DNA of 64,000 nucleotides from Pseudomonadales bacterium (GTDB lineage: Bacteria; Pseudomonadota; Gammaproteobacteria; Pseudomonadales; Azotimanducaceae): assembly GCA_019090615.1 (NCBI GenBank), contig JAHRVQ010000027.1, positions 1-64,000 of the forward strand, written 5' to 3'. A program made the position numbers and the translations under genes. Every line of letters starts with the position of its first letter. The first letter of the stretch is position 1. The notes below the pieces were generated by a model, which was given only the letters and a program-made list of their open reading frames with translations, had not been told where the DNA came from and ran no database searches. Of this stretch, positions 34,877 through 43,947 are shown one piece after another.

Positions 34877-35881
34877 ATGAGCACATCCCTGATACTTGTG
34901 ATACTGCTGCTGATTGTTAGCGCCGTGCTGCTGATTTTCGCGCTTGCACCTAAGCCAAAATTAGATGCCACCGTGCCTCAACATCAGATACCCGACCTGC
35001 CTTTGCCAGCGCTAGCACAGTGGCTTGCAAAACAGGAAGCCGCAACTGCTAACATCCACCCGAGTACCCATGCCCGCATCCAGTGGGCCGACGAAAACAA
35101 ACCTGCAAAGACCCAACTAGTGTTCCTATATTTACATGGGTTTTCGGCCAGCTGGCAGGAAACCGCCCCGCTCACTGAGCAATTAGCCAGACAATACAGC
35201 GCCAATATAGTCCAGGCACGCGTTGCTGGCCACGGCCTGAGCATAGACAGCCAGGGCATGCTAACGCCTGCCGAAGCCTGGTTACAAAGTGTCATTGACC
35301 AGTATGAACTAGCAAGCCGGATTGGCCATAAGGTGGTGATAGTTGCGACCTCTACCGGCGCTGCACTTGCCATCTGGTTACTCAAGCAACCCCGTATACA
35401 GACCAATGTATACTGCTGCCTGTTTATGTCACCTAATTTCAGAATCCACAACCCCTTTGGTTTTTTGTTAACCTGGCCATGGTCAAAACACTGGGTTCAT
35501 CTGATCCTCGGCAAACAGTATAGCTGGCAACCCAATTCTGCAGCTGAAGCCGAATGCTGGACCTGGCAATACTCCACTCTGGCACTTATCGAGATGCAAA
35601 AAACAATCGACTGGGTAAAAGGTCAATCACTACAATCCATCAACATACCCGTCGCTATGATGTATATGCAAAATGATCCAACCGTATCTGCCACTGCAAT
35701 TATTAACGCGTACCATCGTTGGGGCTGCAAAGACAAACAGCTAGTAAAAGTAGAAATTGAGCCAGATGCTGCTGAGCATGTGTTTGTGGGTAATATTACG
35801 GCACCCCAACGAGTCAACTGGAGTACAGGGCAGTTTATTGATTTTATGCAGCAACTCGATACCAGCCAACCGGACCAATAA
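34877..35881 (+). CDS. Membrane-anchored alpha/beta hydrolase
   Basis: The frame is open from inside the previous gene, but the first 85 codons look non-coding; the ATG at 34877 begins with an N-terminal membrane anchor (LILVILLLIVSAVLLIFAL) and gives 334 residues. The alpha/beta hydrolase fold is supported by FLYLHGFSASWQE (oxyanion loop), the nucleophile elbow ATSTGA with Ser near residue 158, an Asp in QNDPTVS near 267 and a His in AEHVF near 300. The first Gly of GxSxG is Ala here. The likely site is the periplasm, facing the substrate from the inner membrane. Substrate unknown. It probably forms an operon with the TPR-methyltransferase and ends at the terminator 72 bases on. Confidence 0.78.
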   Translation: MSTSLILVILLLIVSAVLLIFALAPKPKLDATVPQHQIPDLPLPALAQWLAKQEAATANIHPSTHARIQWADENKPAKTQLVFLYLHGFSASWQETAPLTEQLARQYSANIVQARVAGHGLSIDSQGMLTPAEAWLQSVIDQYELASRIGHKVVIVATSTGAALAIWLLKQPRIQTNVYCCLFMSPNFRIHNPFGFLLTWPWSKHWVHLILGKQYSWQPNSAAEAECWTWQYSTLALIEMQKTIDWVKGQSLQSINIPVAMMYMQNDPTVSATAIINAYHRWGCKDKQLVKVEIEPDAAEHVFVGNITAPQRVNWSTGQFIDFMQQLDTSQPDQ

Positions 35882-35952
35882 CAGCGGCTAGCTTTGTCAG
35901 ACGTAGGTTAGAATTAGATTAGAAATAGGTCAATCAGAACAGTTGACGCAAA

Positions 35953-35986
35953 AAAAATCACCACAGGAAAACCTATGGTGATTTTT
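35953..35986. terminator. Bidirectional terminator between the hydrolase gene and flaG
   Basis: Arms AAAAATCACCA (35953-35963) and TGGTGATTTTT (35976-35986) are a perfect 11-bp inverted repeat, with an extra AGG-AAAA-CCT inner stem. T runs follow in both directions, so it would stop the plus-strand hydrolase transcript and the minus-strand fliC-flaG transcript. Confidence 0.85.
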
Positions 35987-36070
35987 AATTCACATCTCAC
36001 AATACGCTGGCAATACATTTACAATTCAGCTGCAATGCACTTGCAACGTATTCAGCCAGGCATACAGCCC

Positions 36071-36100
36071 GTTACAGGCCGTTACAGGCCGTTACAGGCC
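36071..36100. repeat. Triple 10-bp direct repeat
   Basis: gttacaggcc occurs three times head to tail, 72 bases beyond the flaG stop. Small and of unknown meaning. Confidence 0.7.
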
Positions 36101-36172
36101 GTATATTCCTAAGCCAAACTGGTCATTCACAGACCTTTCGGCCTCTATACCTGCCGTGCGCAATCTATTCCT

Positions 36173-36643
36173 TTAGACTTGCGCACTAAACAGATAAAGC
36201 GGTTCTTCATTACTCAATCGCTGTGCCAGCGTAAGCGTTATCTCTGCCGGAATTTGTCTCACAATTTCAGATGACTGCCGGTCTACAACCGATATAACCG
36301 ATGTACCGCTGCTCTCATCCAGAGTAAATTCCAAATCACGCTGTACAGTTTGAATATAGTCATTCAGCTGGGCAACTGCCACCACCAACTGTTCTCTTTG
36401 CTCGTCAGCCTGGGCCTCATCGACCCCTGGTTGCGATGCCACCGCTTGATCTGACTCTTGCGTTTTAACACGCTGAGAGACATCTTTGCTGGTGATATCG
36501 TTACTGGCGATATCAGTGCTGGCAATATCCTTGCCAGCACCGTTTGCTGCGGGACTAATTTTCGCTTCCGTTCGTTGTCCACCCCGCGTTTCAGAACGCT
36601 GCACATCGACGGATGTACCTTGTGGATTAATACTATTCATCAC
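36173..36643 (-). CDS. flaG: FlaG, filament-length related protein
   Basis: FlaG is a small protein linked to filament length in polar flagella. The conserved C-terminal domain is present: YIQTVQRDLEFTLDESSG, then VVDRQSSEIVRQIPAEITL. The first 80 residues are polar and include a short internal repeat (DIAS, DIAS, DITS, DVS). Length 156 residues. It lies 95 bases after fliC, with no clear promoter between, so readthrough from fliC is likely. The fliC-flaG order is common in polar flagellar loci. Confidence 0.92.
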   Translation of the reverse strand: MMNSINPQGTSVDVQRSETRGGQRTEAKISPAANGAGKDIASTDIASNDITSKDVSQRVKTQESDQAVASQPGVDEAQADEQREQLVVAVAQLNDYIQTVQRDLEFTLDESSGTSVISVVDRQSSEIVRQIPAEITLTLAQRLSNEEPLYLFSAQV

Positions 36644-36738
36644 GAACCTCGTAAGAAGTAAGTCACTGATATGCTGCTTAACACTGACAAAGACATAATA
36701 TCTCTCTCAAAACAACACACCAGAAACCAGACCACTAA

Positions 36739-39700
36739 TTACTGTAGTAATGCCAACACCTGCTGAGGTGCGGCATTTGCCTGAGCAAGAATCGAAATAC
36801 CTGCCTGTTGCAAAACCTGCGTTCTGGACAGCTCGGCAGTTTCTGCCGCAAAGTCTGCGTCCTGAATTCGGGAGTTTGCTGCCTGTAAGTTCTCAACTGA
36901 GATTGATAAGTTATCAATGGTTGATTGCAAACGGTTTTGGATCGCACCTAAATTTGCTCGTTCAGAGGAAACTGAACTCAAGGCGTTATCTAGTGCATCC
37001 AATGCTGCCACGGCACCTTCTACCGTGGATATGTCTATCTCATTTAAGAACTGGCCGCTATCCGCACCACCGTAGGTGCCGGCACGTATACCGAGCCCTG
37101 TCAAACCACCAAAGCCATCAGAACCTACCGCACCATTAGTACCTGCGCCGACGACGAACTCTTTGGAGGACTCCAGGCGAATAGTAGATGAGGTGGTTGC
37201 GGCGACTTCAGCGTAACTTGTTCCCTGGCCGGTAAAGTCGGCTTCTGCTATACCCTTATTGGACGAGTTCAGACCGATATTTTCACCGGTAAAACCCGTA
37301 CCCAGGGTATCAATGGCCACCGACACATTCCTGCCATCCGCTGCCGTCAAGGTAATACCGCCGCCGTTATCCGCAGCCAGCACACCGGTCTGACCAGCAA
37401 TCTGGTTAATGGCGCTAATTGCATTGGCGCGGTTGGTTTCTTTATCGGCACCCAGGGTAATTGACCCTGCAGAGATGCCATTGATAAACACCTCACCCTG
37501 GTCACCATCCGCTGAACGGTCGGTATTGGAGGTACCACCTGAGACCACGGTGGCGTTAACCGTTGCCGTAACACCAGTAGTATCAGTGGCGCGATTAATA
37601 GCTGCTGCAATGGAAATACCACTGGCCGCCTTACTGGAAGAATTCGCCAGCTCATTTGAGGATGTATCATCTGAGGCCCGCGAGGCCGCAATACTGACCC
37701 CGCCGATTCGCAGGTCACCATCACCCAGGGTTCTAATAGCCTGCACGGCATTACCCGCTGTACCAGTACCCGAATTAATAATACCCGCAGAGGCCGCACC
37801 ACTACCATCAAAGCCGAGGGTAATTGCAGCGTTGCCTGAAACACTCACCGTGTTGCCTTCACTGGACTGGGTTATATCATTGTCAGTTACGGTGATTACA
37901 CCATTAGCATCGAGCGACGCAGTACCATTGGTCAATTTACCATTAAGCTCAGCTACTACGCTGGCACGATCGGTAAAGGCCCCTTCAAGGGTGATGGTCT
38001 CATCCCCGCCTTGAAGCCCGGTTACCGTAAAGGTGTTATTTTGCGCCGCCTGATTAATACCGGTATCATCAAATCTTGCACCCGAAGCATTGGTAACAAT
38101 CGCACTATCTGTGCCTGTTGCGTTTAAACTGAGGACATTATAAGCAATCGAATTACCATCACCCAGGCCTAGTGCAACCAGCCCTGCACTACCGGTGGCG
38201 GTATCCGTAAATGTATCAATGGTAATACTCACCCCCGCTCCACGCGAGCCATCCGAGGTAAAAGTAAATAGACCGTCCTGGTCAACCCCGACAACAATAT
38301 CTCCAGCGGTTATACCACCCACCAAATCCACTGCTGTTTGAACATCCTGTACGACATCAGAGATAGTTCGAGTGCCCGCTACAACATCACCATCGGTGAA
38401 ACCAATGATATCGGCGACTTCCCCTACGGTGTAAGAACCAGCAGCGGCATAGTTATCAACTAAAATACCTGTGGCCACTGCTGTCGCTGCAGTTTCGGTG
38501 AAGGTTAACTGACCATTAACAACCGATGCGGTAACACCGGTATTCACTATTTGTGCAGTAATGCCGGCCAGCAGCTCCGTATCAGTGGCAGCACCACCAG
38601 TCAATGCATTCGTACCATCAAAGGTAATGGTATCTGTACCACCTGTAGTAGTAATATCGAAAGAGAAGTTATTCGTACCATCAGTCGTGTTATCTACCAA
38701 AGCAGCACTTAAATTTCTGACATTACTGCCAGCCAGCGTTGATAAAGAATTGTTTGCATCAGCATTTAGTACGGCAATACCCGCTGCCGGCGTGCCCGAA
38801 CCATCATCATAGGTTACGGTAAAGGTTACATTATCGGATGAGAAGTCGTAGGTAGAAATATTTGCATCTACTGCACCTTGCGGTCCCTGCAAAGTTAATT
38901 CTGCTGCGCCGTCACCTGCCAACGTCGAAGTAATTTGCCCGGTCGCAGCAAAGGTAATATCAGCTGTACCGCTATTATTGCCATTTACAATTTCAAGGGT
39001 TGACTCGCCAAAAGTATCCGCTGCGGTAAAAACTATTTCACCGGAGGTATTAATAGATACCTGAATATCACCCGCATCATAGGCTGTGCCTGATGTGGGG
39101 TCTGACGTACCGAGGGTCGCATCCTGGGCATTAGCAAAGGCATTATCCACCGCTGCCTGCAAGGCTGTTACCAGCTCACTGGAAGTTGCATCGGTATTGG
39201 TCGTAATATCCGAATCAACGATAGCACTTTGAATCTGCACATCCGCACCCTTGTTAAAGGATAAGGTAAAGTCAAATGCCACACCTAGTGCAGTATTAGC
39301 AGTACCGCTTAGATCTACGCCGGTCAAGCCATTACCCCCCTGGGCACTTGCGGTATTGGACAGACTGACATCCTGACTAATCACCGCCCCGGTTTCCCGC
39401 GAGGTGCCAGCTACGCCTACAGCAGCCAGCGCCGTGGTACTGCCGACAAAATTAGCCACCGATATATCCACATCTGCGCCGGTTGCCGCCGTGGTAAAAA
39501 CCAGATTGCCATCATTATCAATGGAGGCACTAAAATCTGCAGAGGCACCCGAGGTATTAAAAGTCGTCGCATCAATTGCGGTATTTACGGCCGCTTCAAA
39601 GCGGGTGGCAATATCATCGGTATTACCGCTAATTGCACCGGTGGTTGAGGCATCATTAGAGTTAACATCCAATCCGGCTGTCAAACCAAAATTACCAATA

Positions 39701-42700
39701 CCTCCAGCATCACCAGTGAAATTGGTCAAGGTTAGTTCAAGATTATCGCCGGTCGCTACGGTTCGAAAAGCAATTCTCTCATTGGTATCCTGGGCTCGAT
39801 ATACCTCAATCACATTAGCGCCAAACCCTGCGTCAATATCTACCTGCAAAGCGGCTACCAGGGTATCCACAGTTCCCGTTAAGTCAGAAACATTGGTATC
39901 AACAATGACATTGGCGGTTTGCTCAGTGCCATTTTCATCGATTAATACAACATCAAAGGCAATTTCTGCAGTTGAAAAATCATTTGTGGCAAGACCAGCT
40001 GCATCAGTTATCACTTCCGCGGACGCCGCATTAGTAGAATCTGCGGTTGCAAGCACAGCCCGTGTAACACCGATAGTCGTATCACCACTGGCCAGGGTTA
40101 AAAAACCGCCGGTATCGGCGGTCACACCAATGGTGGCATTAAGACTGGTATCCGTAGTCTGGAATACCAACTGATCGGCACCGCCATTACTTTCTATGGA
40201 GACAACCACATCACCCGCTGTATAATTTGCTGCACCCAGACCTGCAGTTAGCGCTGTATCTACATCGCGCTGGATGGATACCACCAGGTCTTCTACTGTG
40301 CTGGCCTCATTAAGTGCATCCGTTGAGCTTTGTACCTGAATAAAATCTCTACCTTCATAGGAGAGATTAAAATCATAGGCATCACCAGCGCCGGTGGTAC
40401 TTAAGTCTACCCCCGACAAACCATCAGGCCCAAGTGCCGCAGCCCCCACATTATAGGTCCCGCCTAGTACATAGGCAGCACGGGCACCTTGCGCGCTACT
40501 ATCACTACTCAGGGTAACAGTTTGCGTATCAACATTAGTACCATCATTATAAGTGACATCAAAACTGAGGTTATCTGTAGTCTGGGCATTTACGTCACTG
40601 CCACCCAACGACCCGGCGACAACACTATTAAAGTTAAAACCGGTATCGGGGCTAAAACCCTGCGCAACGGTAATCTGTGCAGTTTCATTACCACCGATAC
40701 CAGTAGCCTGTATACCCACCTGGCCGGCAAGGCCCAGTACATCCGCTGCTGGGCTACCCGTCACCGCAGTTATTTCAATGCTCTTTTGTGAGCCACCGAT
40801 GCCAGTGGTAAATACCAACGAATTGTCGGTAGTATCAAAACTGGCTACTACTTCGCCGGCACCCAACGCTGCATCCAGCGCAGTATTTAAACTATTCACC
40901 ACCTGTGCCTGGGTGGCATTATCGGCATTGGTGGTCGCAGCGGTAGAAACATCTACCGCCTGATTATTATCCAGAGAAATTGAAAACTGAATTGCACCTT
41001 TGGTTTCCAGGTTAATACCTGTAGCAAGGTTAGTCGTGGTTGTGGCACCAAAATTAACCACTGCACTTTCAGCACTACCGGTTTCGAACTGCGTACTGGT
41101 AGCAACGGCTGCGCCGGCGGCGAAACTATTACCTGAGGCAAAATAGTTTGCGGCTGCATTCACTGCACCCACTGTGGTCGCATTGGCACCACTACCGGTG
41201 GTGCCATCACCATTGGCATCATTTAACGAATACCCCAGTACCGCAGCTGCAACGGCATCTGTCACCGTACCATTACCGTCTACATTATCAACTTCGAGTG
41301 TACCTGCACCAGCAAGATCGGTGGTAAATACCAGGTTACCATTGGCGTCGGCTGACGCTGTCACACCAAGGGTGGTACTCTTGGATAAGATATCCGCATT
41401 AATAGCTGTGGCAAGGTCCGCTGTACTGGTAGTGGAGTTGACAACCGCATTATCAGTCAGGGTCACTGTCACTGTTTGTGCCGCCTGTTGACTGGAGCCG
41501 GCGACAGAAATATCAAAACTTATGTTATTCGCTGAGGTTAAGGTCACCCCTAACTGCGAGGTATCCGCTGCAGCACCACCTGTAACTGTGGCCTGTGTTG
41601 CCGCAATCACTGTTTCGGCGGATACCACATTAGCACCTGTAGCACTGGTATTTTCCGTAATTCCAAGGGCCGTCGCAACCACTGCCGGCGTGGTTGTATT
41701 GTTAGTACCAAAATTGCGTATTTCAACTGTACCCGCTTCTGCAGTATCCCTGGCGAACTGCAAATTTCCACTATCATCAACGCTGGCCGTTACCGCCAGA
41801 TTACCAGATAACTGGGTATTAATTGCATCAGCAAGTCCCTGGGCATCGCTGCCGGTAAGATCAGTGTTAATACTAATGGTCTGAGTACCGTTTTCAGCGG
41901 TAGTATCGGCATTGCTAATCACCACATCAAATTGCAGAGCGTTAACACCAGAATAATTACCCAGCGTACCAATACCCGTACTGGTCACAGTAGCTGCAAC
42001 CGCAGCTGTATCAAATGAACTTGTTGGCGCGCCATCTTCGGAGGTTCTAACCGATGTGGAAACCGCCGCTGTATTCGCCGTATAGGTACCCGCCACCAGA
42101 CCGGAGTTACCAATTTCACCGGTACTCTCCGATATTACAATGGCCGTGCCCGAGGTTTCTGCACGTAATGTATAACCCCCAGTAACTGTACCCTGGTCAG
42201 TTAAACCGGTACTGGCTGAGGACAGTGTGCCGGTAGTGAAGTCAAGGCTAATATTTCGACCATCATCCGCAACCAGATTAACCCCGCCAAAACGCGTACC
42301 TGAATCTACTGCGGTAACACCGGTTTCACCACTTTTAGCATTAATCGCTGCGACAATACCCTGCCGGTCCGCTGAATCATCCACATCACCCGTTGCCAGG
42401 GCGATGCTAACACCATTTAAAGTCACACTACCTGTGGTAGATGCCGTGCCGCCTGTAGCAGCATCCTGAACACTACCGGCGGCGGTATTGGCAAGTACTT
42501 CAGCAATAACACCGGAACTGTCGGTAGCACGGTTAATGGCCGCGACTTTGGATATCGCACTGGCCGGTGAATTTTCAAAAGAAGAAGTATCATCGGACGC
42601 AACCGACGGGCCAATGACAGCGCCGTTGACCACCAGGTCACCATTACCTAATCCGGCTGATGAACCGATGGCACTAACACCTGCTGTTCTGCCACCACCG

Positions 42701-43203
42701 AGGTTAGCAGAGGTTAATTCTGCAATACCAAAGCTGACCGTCTCACCGGCGTTGGCACCCACCTGAAACGACGCCGCAAAGTTGCCGTCCAGCAGGTTAG
42801 TGCCGTTAAAGTTAGTTGTCTCACCGGTTCGAGTAATCTCAGCAATCAGCTGCGAGGCTTCTGACTGCAACGCTTCACGGTCAACATCTGAGTTAGTGGC
42901 ATTGGATGACTGTAATGCCAGCTCCCGTAACCGTTGTAAACTACTGGTGATAGATGACAAGGCACCTTCAGCGGTTTGCGCCAGCGATATACCATCGCCT
43001 GCATTTCGAATCGCAACCGACAAACCTTTGATCTGAGATGAAAAGCGAGTTGAGATGGCCAGTCCTGCCGCATCATCTTTCGCGCTGTTAATTCTGAGAC
43101 CTGAGGACAATCGCTCCAACGCTCTGCCATTCGCCGATTGCGAACTATTCAGGTTACGCTGCGCCGTTAAGGACGCAATGTTTGTGTTAATAATTTGAGG
43201 CAT
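36739..43203 (-). CDS. fliC: Giant flagellin FliC (2154 residues)
   Basis: Flagellin, the filament subunit. The terminal domains are standard: residues 1-165 begin MPQIINTNIASLTAQRNL and carry LERLSSGLRINSAKDDAAGL; the last 110 end in ILAQANAAPQQVLALLQ. The usual length is 280-600 residues. The extra 1500 or more residues lie in the surface-exposed middle and are Thr/Ala/Gly/Asp-rich with no Cys. They contain about ten copies of a module of the form AINxxL...GVTASxDxxGNLVFTT...IxVxNF, resembling the flagellin IN motif. Two related segments, near 185-330 and 1825-1965, flank this array and look like a duplicated outer domain. The frame is continuous with no stop. A sigma-28-like promoter lies upstream. 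Confidence 0.96.
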   Translation of the reverse strand: MPQIINTNIASLTAQRNLNSSQSANGRALERLSSGLRINSAKDDAAGLAISTRFSSQIKGLSVAIRNAGDGISLAQTAEGALSSITSSLQRLRELALQSSNATNSDVDREALQSEASQLIAEITRTGETTNFNGTNLLDGNFAASFQVGANAGETVSFGIAELTSANLGGGRTAGVSAIGSSAGLGNGDLVVNGAVIGPSVASDDTSSFENSPASAISKVAAINRATDSSGVIAEVLANTAAGSVQDAATGGTASTTGSVTLNGVSIALATGDVDDSADRQGIVAAINAKSGETGVTAVDSGTRFGGVNLVADDGRNISLDFTTGTLSSASTGLTDQGTVTGGYTLRAETSGTAIVISESTGEIGNSGLVAGTYTANTAAVSTSVRTSEDGAPTSSFDTAAVAATVTSTGIGTLGNYSGVNALQFDVVISNADTTAENGTQTISINTDLTGSDAQGLADAINTQLSGNLAVTASVDDSGNLQFARDTAEAGTVEIRNFGTNNTTTPAVVATALGITENTSATGANVVSAETVIAATQATVTGGAAADTSQLGVTLTSANNISFDISVAGSSQQAAQTVTVTLTDNAVVNSTTSTADLATAINADILSKSTTLGVTASADANGNLVFTTDLAGAGTLEVDNVDGNGTVTDAVAAAVLGYSLNDANGDGTTGSGANATTVGAVNAAANYFASGNSFAAGAAVATSTQFETGSAESAVVNFGATTTTNLATGINLETKGAIQFSISLDNNQAVDVSTAATTNADNATQAQVVNSLNTALDAALGAGEVVASFDTTDNSLVFTTGIGGSQKSIEITAVTGSPAADVLGLAGQVGIQATGIGGNETAQITVAQGFSPDTGFNFNSVVAGSLGGSDVNAQTTDNLSFDVTYNDGTNVDTQTVTLSSDSSAQGARAAYVLGGTYNVGAAALGPDGLSGVDLSTTGAGDAYDFNLSYEGRDFIQVQSSTDALNEASTVEDLVVSIQRDVDTALTAGLGAANYTAGDVVVSIESNGGADQLVFQTTDTSLNATIGVTADTGGFLTLASGDTTIGVTRAVLATADSTNAASAEVITDAAGLATNDFSTAEIAFDVVLIDENGTEQTANVIVDTNVSDLTGTVDTLVAALQVDIDAGFGANVIEVYRAQDTNERIAFRTVATGDNLELTLTNFTGDAGGIGNFGLTAGLDVNSNDASTTGAISGNTDDIATRFEAAVNTAIDATTFNTSGASADFSASIDNDGNLVFTTAATGADVDISVANFVGSTTALAAVGVAGTSRETGAVISQDVSLSNTASAQGGNGLTGVDLSGTANTALGVAFDFTLSFNKGADVQIQSAIVDSDITTNTDATSSELVTALQAAVDNAFANAQDATLGTSDPTSGTAYDAGDIQVSINTSGEIVFTAADTFGESTLEIVNGNNSGTADITFAATGQITSTLAGDGAAELTLQGPQGAVDANISTYDFSSDNVTFTVTYDDGSGTPAAGIAVLNADANNSLSTLAGSNVRNLSAALVDNTTDGTNNFSFDITTTGGTDTITFDGTNALTGGAATDTELLAGITAQIVNTGVTASVVNGQLTFTETAATAVATGILVDNYAAAGSYTVGEVADIIGFTDGDVVAGTRTISDVVQDVQTAVDLVGGITAGDIVVGVDQDGLFTFTSDGSRGAGVSITIDTFTDTATGSAGLVALGLGDGNSIAYNVLSLNATGTDSAIVTNASGARFDDTGINQAAQNNTFTVTGLQGGDETITLEGAFTDRASVVAELNGKLTNGTASLDANGVITVTDNDITQSSEGNTVSVSGNAAITLGFDGSGAASAGIINSGTGTAGNAVQAIRTLGDGDLRIGGVSIAASRASDDTSSNELANSSSKAASGISIAAAINRATDTTGVTATVNATVVSGGTSNTDRSADGDQGEVFINGISAGSITLGADKETNRANAISAINQIAGQTGVLAADNGGGITLTAADGRNVSVAIDTLGTGFTGENIGLNSSNKGIAEADFTGQGTSYAEVAATTSSTIRLESSKEFVVGAGTNGAVGSDGFGGLTGLGIRAGTYGGADSGQFLNEIDISTVEGAVAALDALDNALSSVSSERANLGAIQNRLQSTIDNLSISVENLQAANSRIQDADFAAETAELSRTQVLQQAGISILAQANAAPQQVLALLQ

Positions 43204-43313
43204 GGTTACTTACTCCATTTGGTCGAACACTCAATGTGACGCACCATCTACTCAGTTAATGAAGTACCCCGTGTTAATACAAAAACGCCAAAGGTACTAC
43301 TGCTCAATAATAG

Positions 43314-43340
43314 ATAACGACTGCAAATAAAATACCTTTA
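43314..43340 (-). promoter_or_regulatory. Sigma-28 (FliA) promoter for fliC
   Basis: Minus strand TAAA (43340-43337), 15 bases, GTCGTTAT (43321-43314). Spacing matches TAAA-N15-GCCGATAA exactly and the -35 is followed by G; 5 of 8 -10 bases fit. It would give a leader of about 100 bases before the fliC ATG. Confidence 0.55.
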
Positions 43341-43414
43341 ACCCTTTTAATCGATTTTTTTAAAAGATCACGCTTGACCCGAGTCAACAACCATGAAAAC
43401 GCCAATTTTTAGCC

Positions 43415-43445
43415 GCACCAGTGGTGCAGGGTTATACGCTGCACC
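43415..43445. promoter_or_regulatory. Overlapping palindromes upstream of fliC
   Basis: GCACCA-G-TGGTGC (43415-43427) overlaps GGTGCAG (43423-43429), which pairs with CTGCACC (43439-43445) across 9 bases. The sequence could act as an operator or alternative hairpins. It lies about 75 bases upstream of the fliC -35 box. Confidence 0.45.
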
Positions 43446-43593
43446 TTATTGCAATTAAAATGACGCTGTATCTTGCCACTAAGATCGATACTGGGGAGCA
43501 AAACAGCCTATAAGAGCAACAGCGCAGACTATACTTAAGCAGTGCCGGTTTTCGCGACAACCACTAGCCGAAGAAAAAAGTAGAGGCAAAATT

Positions 43594-43947
43594 ATGCATA
43601 GAGATTTAATCAGACAACCCGACGCTCAGCTTTTAGCCGGACAGACCGCCGAATGGCAATGCATACTTGACCTTTCGGCAGCGCTAGCCGTCAACACAGC
43701 AGCAAAAGCCTGGCCTGAGGTATTAACCTTAGCGGAAAGTCGGGATAAAAGGATTAGCCTGTTTTTCCAGCAGGATATCTGTCAGGCACTATTTATAAAG
43801 GTGATGAAAGATTTTGATGATATCAAGCAGCAACATAGTCAATTGATGGCGCAACTGGATCAGGCCTCGATCGAAAACGAGCAGTCCAGAAACCAGATTG
43901 AAACCAGCCGCGAACACCTTAACCAATTACTGGGCTCTGGATTGTAG
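43594..43947 (+). CDS. Small helical protein, possibly a FliT-like chaperone
   Basis: A 117-residue plus-strand protein between fliC and fliD. It is Gln-rich and helical: WPEVLTLAESRDKRISLFF, then a coiled coil with KDFDDIKQQHSQLMAQLDQA. The pattern of a Trp, a Leu-x-x-x-Arg helix and a phenylalanine pair recalls FliT-type proteins, and the place beside fliD fits a chaperone, but I cannot recognise the family with certainty. An AGAGGC ribosome site precedes the ATG. Its stop codon lies in the first unit of the 13-bp array that follows. Confidence 0.6.
   Translation: MHRDLIRQPDAQLLAGQTAEWQCILDLSAALAVNTAAKAWPEVLTLAESRDKRISLFFQQDICQALFIKVMKDFDDIKQQHSQLMAQLDQASIENEQSRNQIETSREHLNQLLGSGL

Larger units (their letters stand above)
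43204..43593. other. Divergent control region of fliC and the small plus-strand gene
   Basis: Contains the fliC sigma-28-like site (43314-43340) and a cluster of GCACC/GGTGC palindromes (43415-43445). No gene seen. Confidence 0.65.

Noticed and set aside
37409-38014. Long plus-strand frames opposite fliC (also 39404-40174 and 40553-40963)
   Set aside because: They mirror the repetitive Thr/Ala/Gly codon pattern of the giant flagellin and show no independent motifs.
36739-43203. Assembly chimera or fused genes as the cause of the giant flagellin
   Set aside because: The frame has no break, both termini are normal and single, and the same type of module occurs in FlgE, FliD and FlgK.
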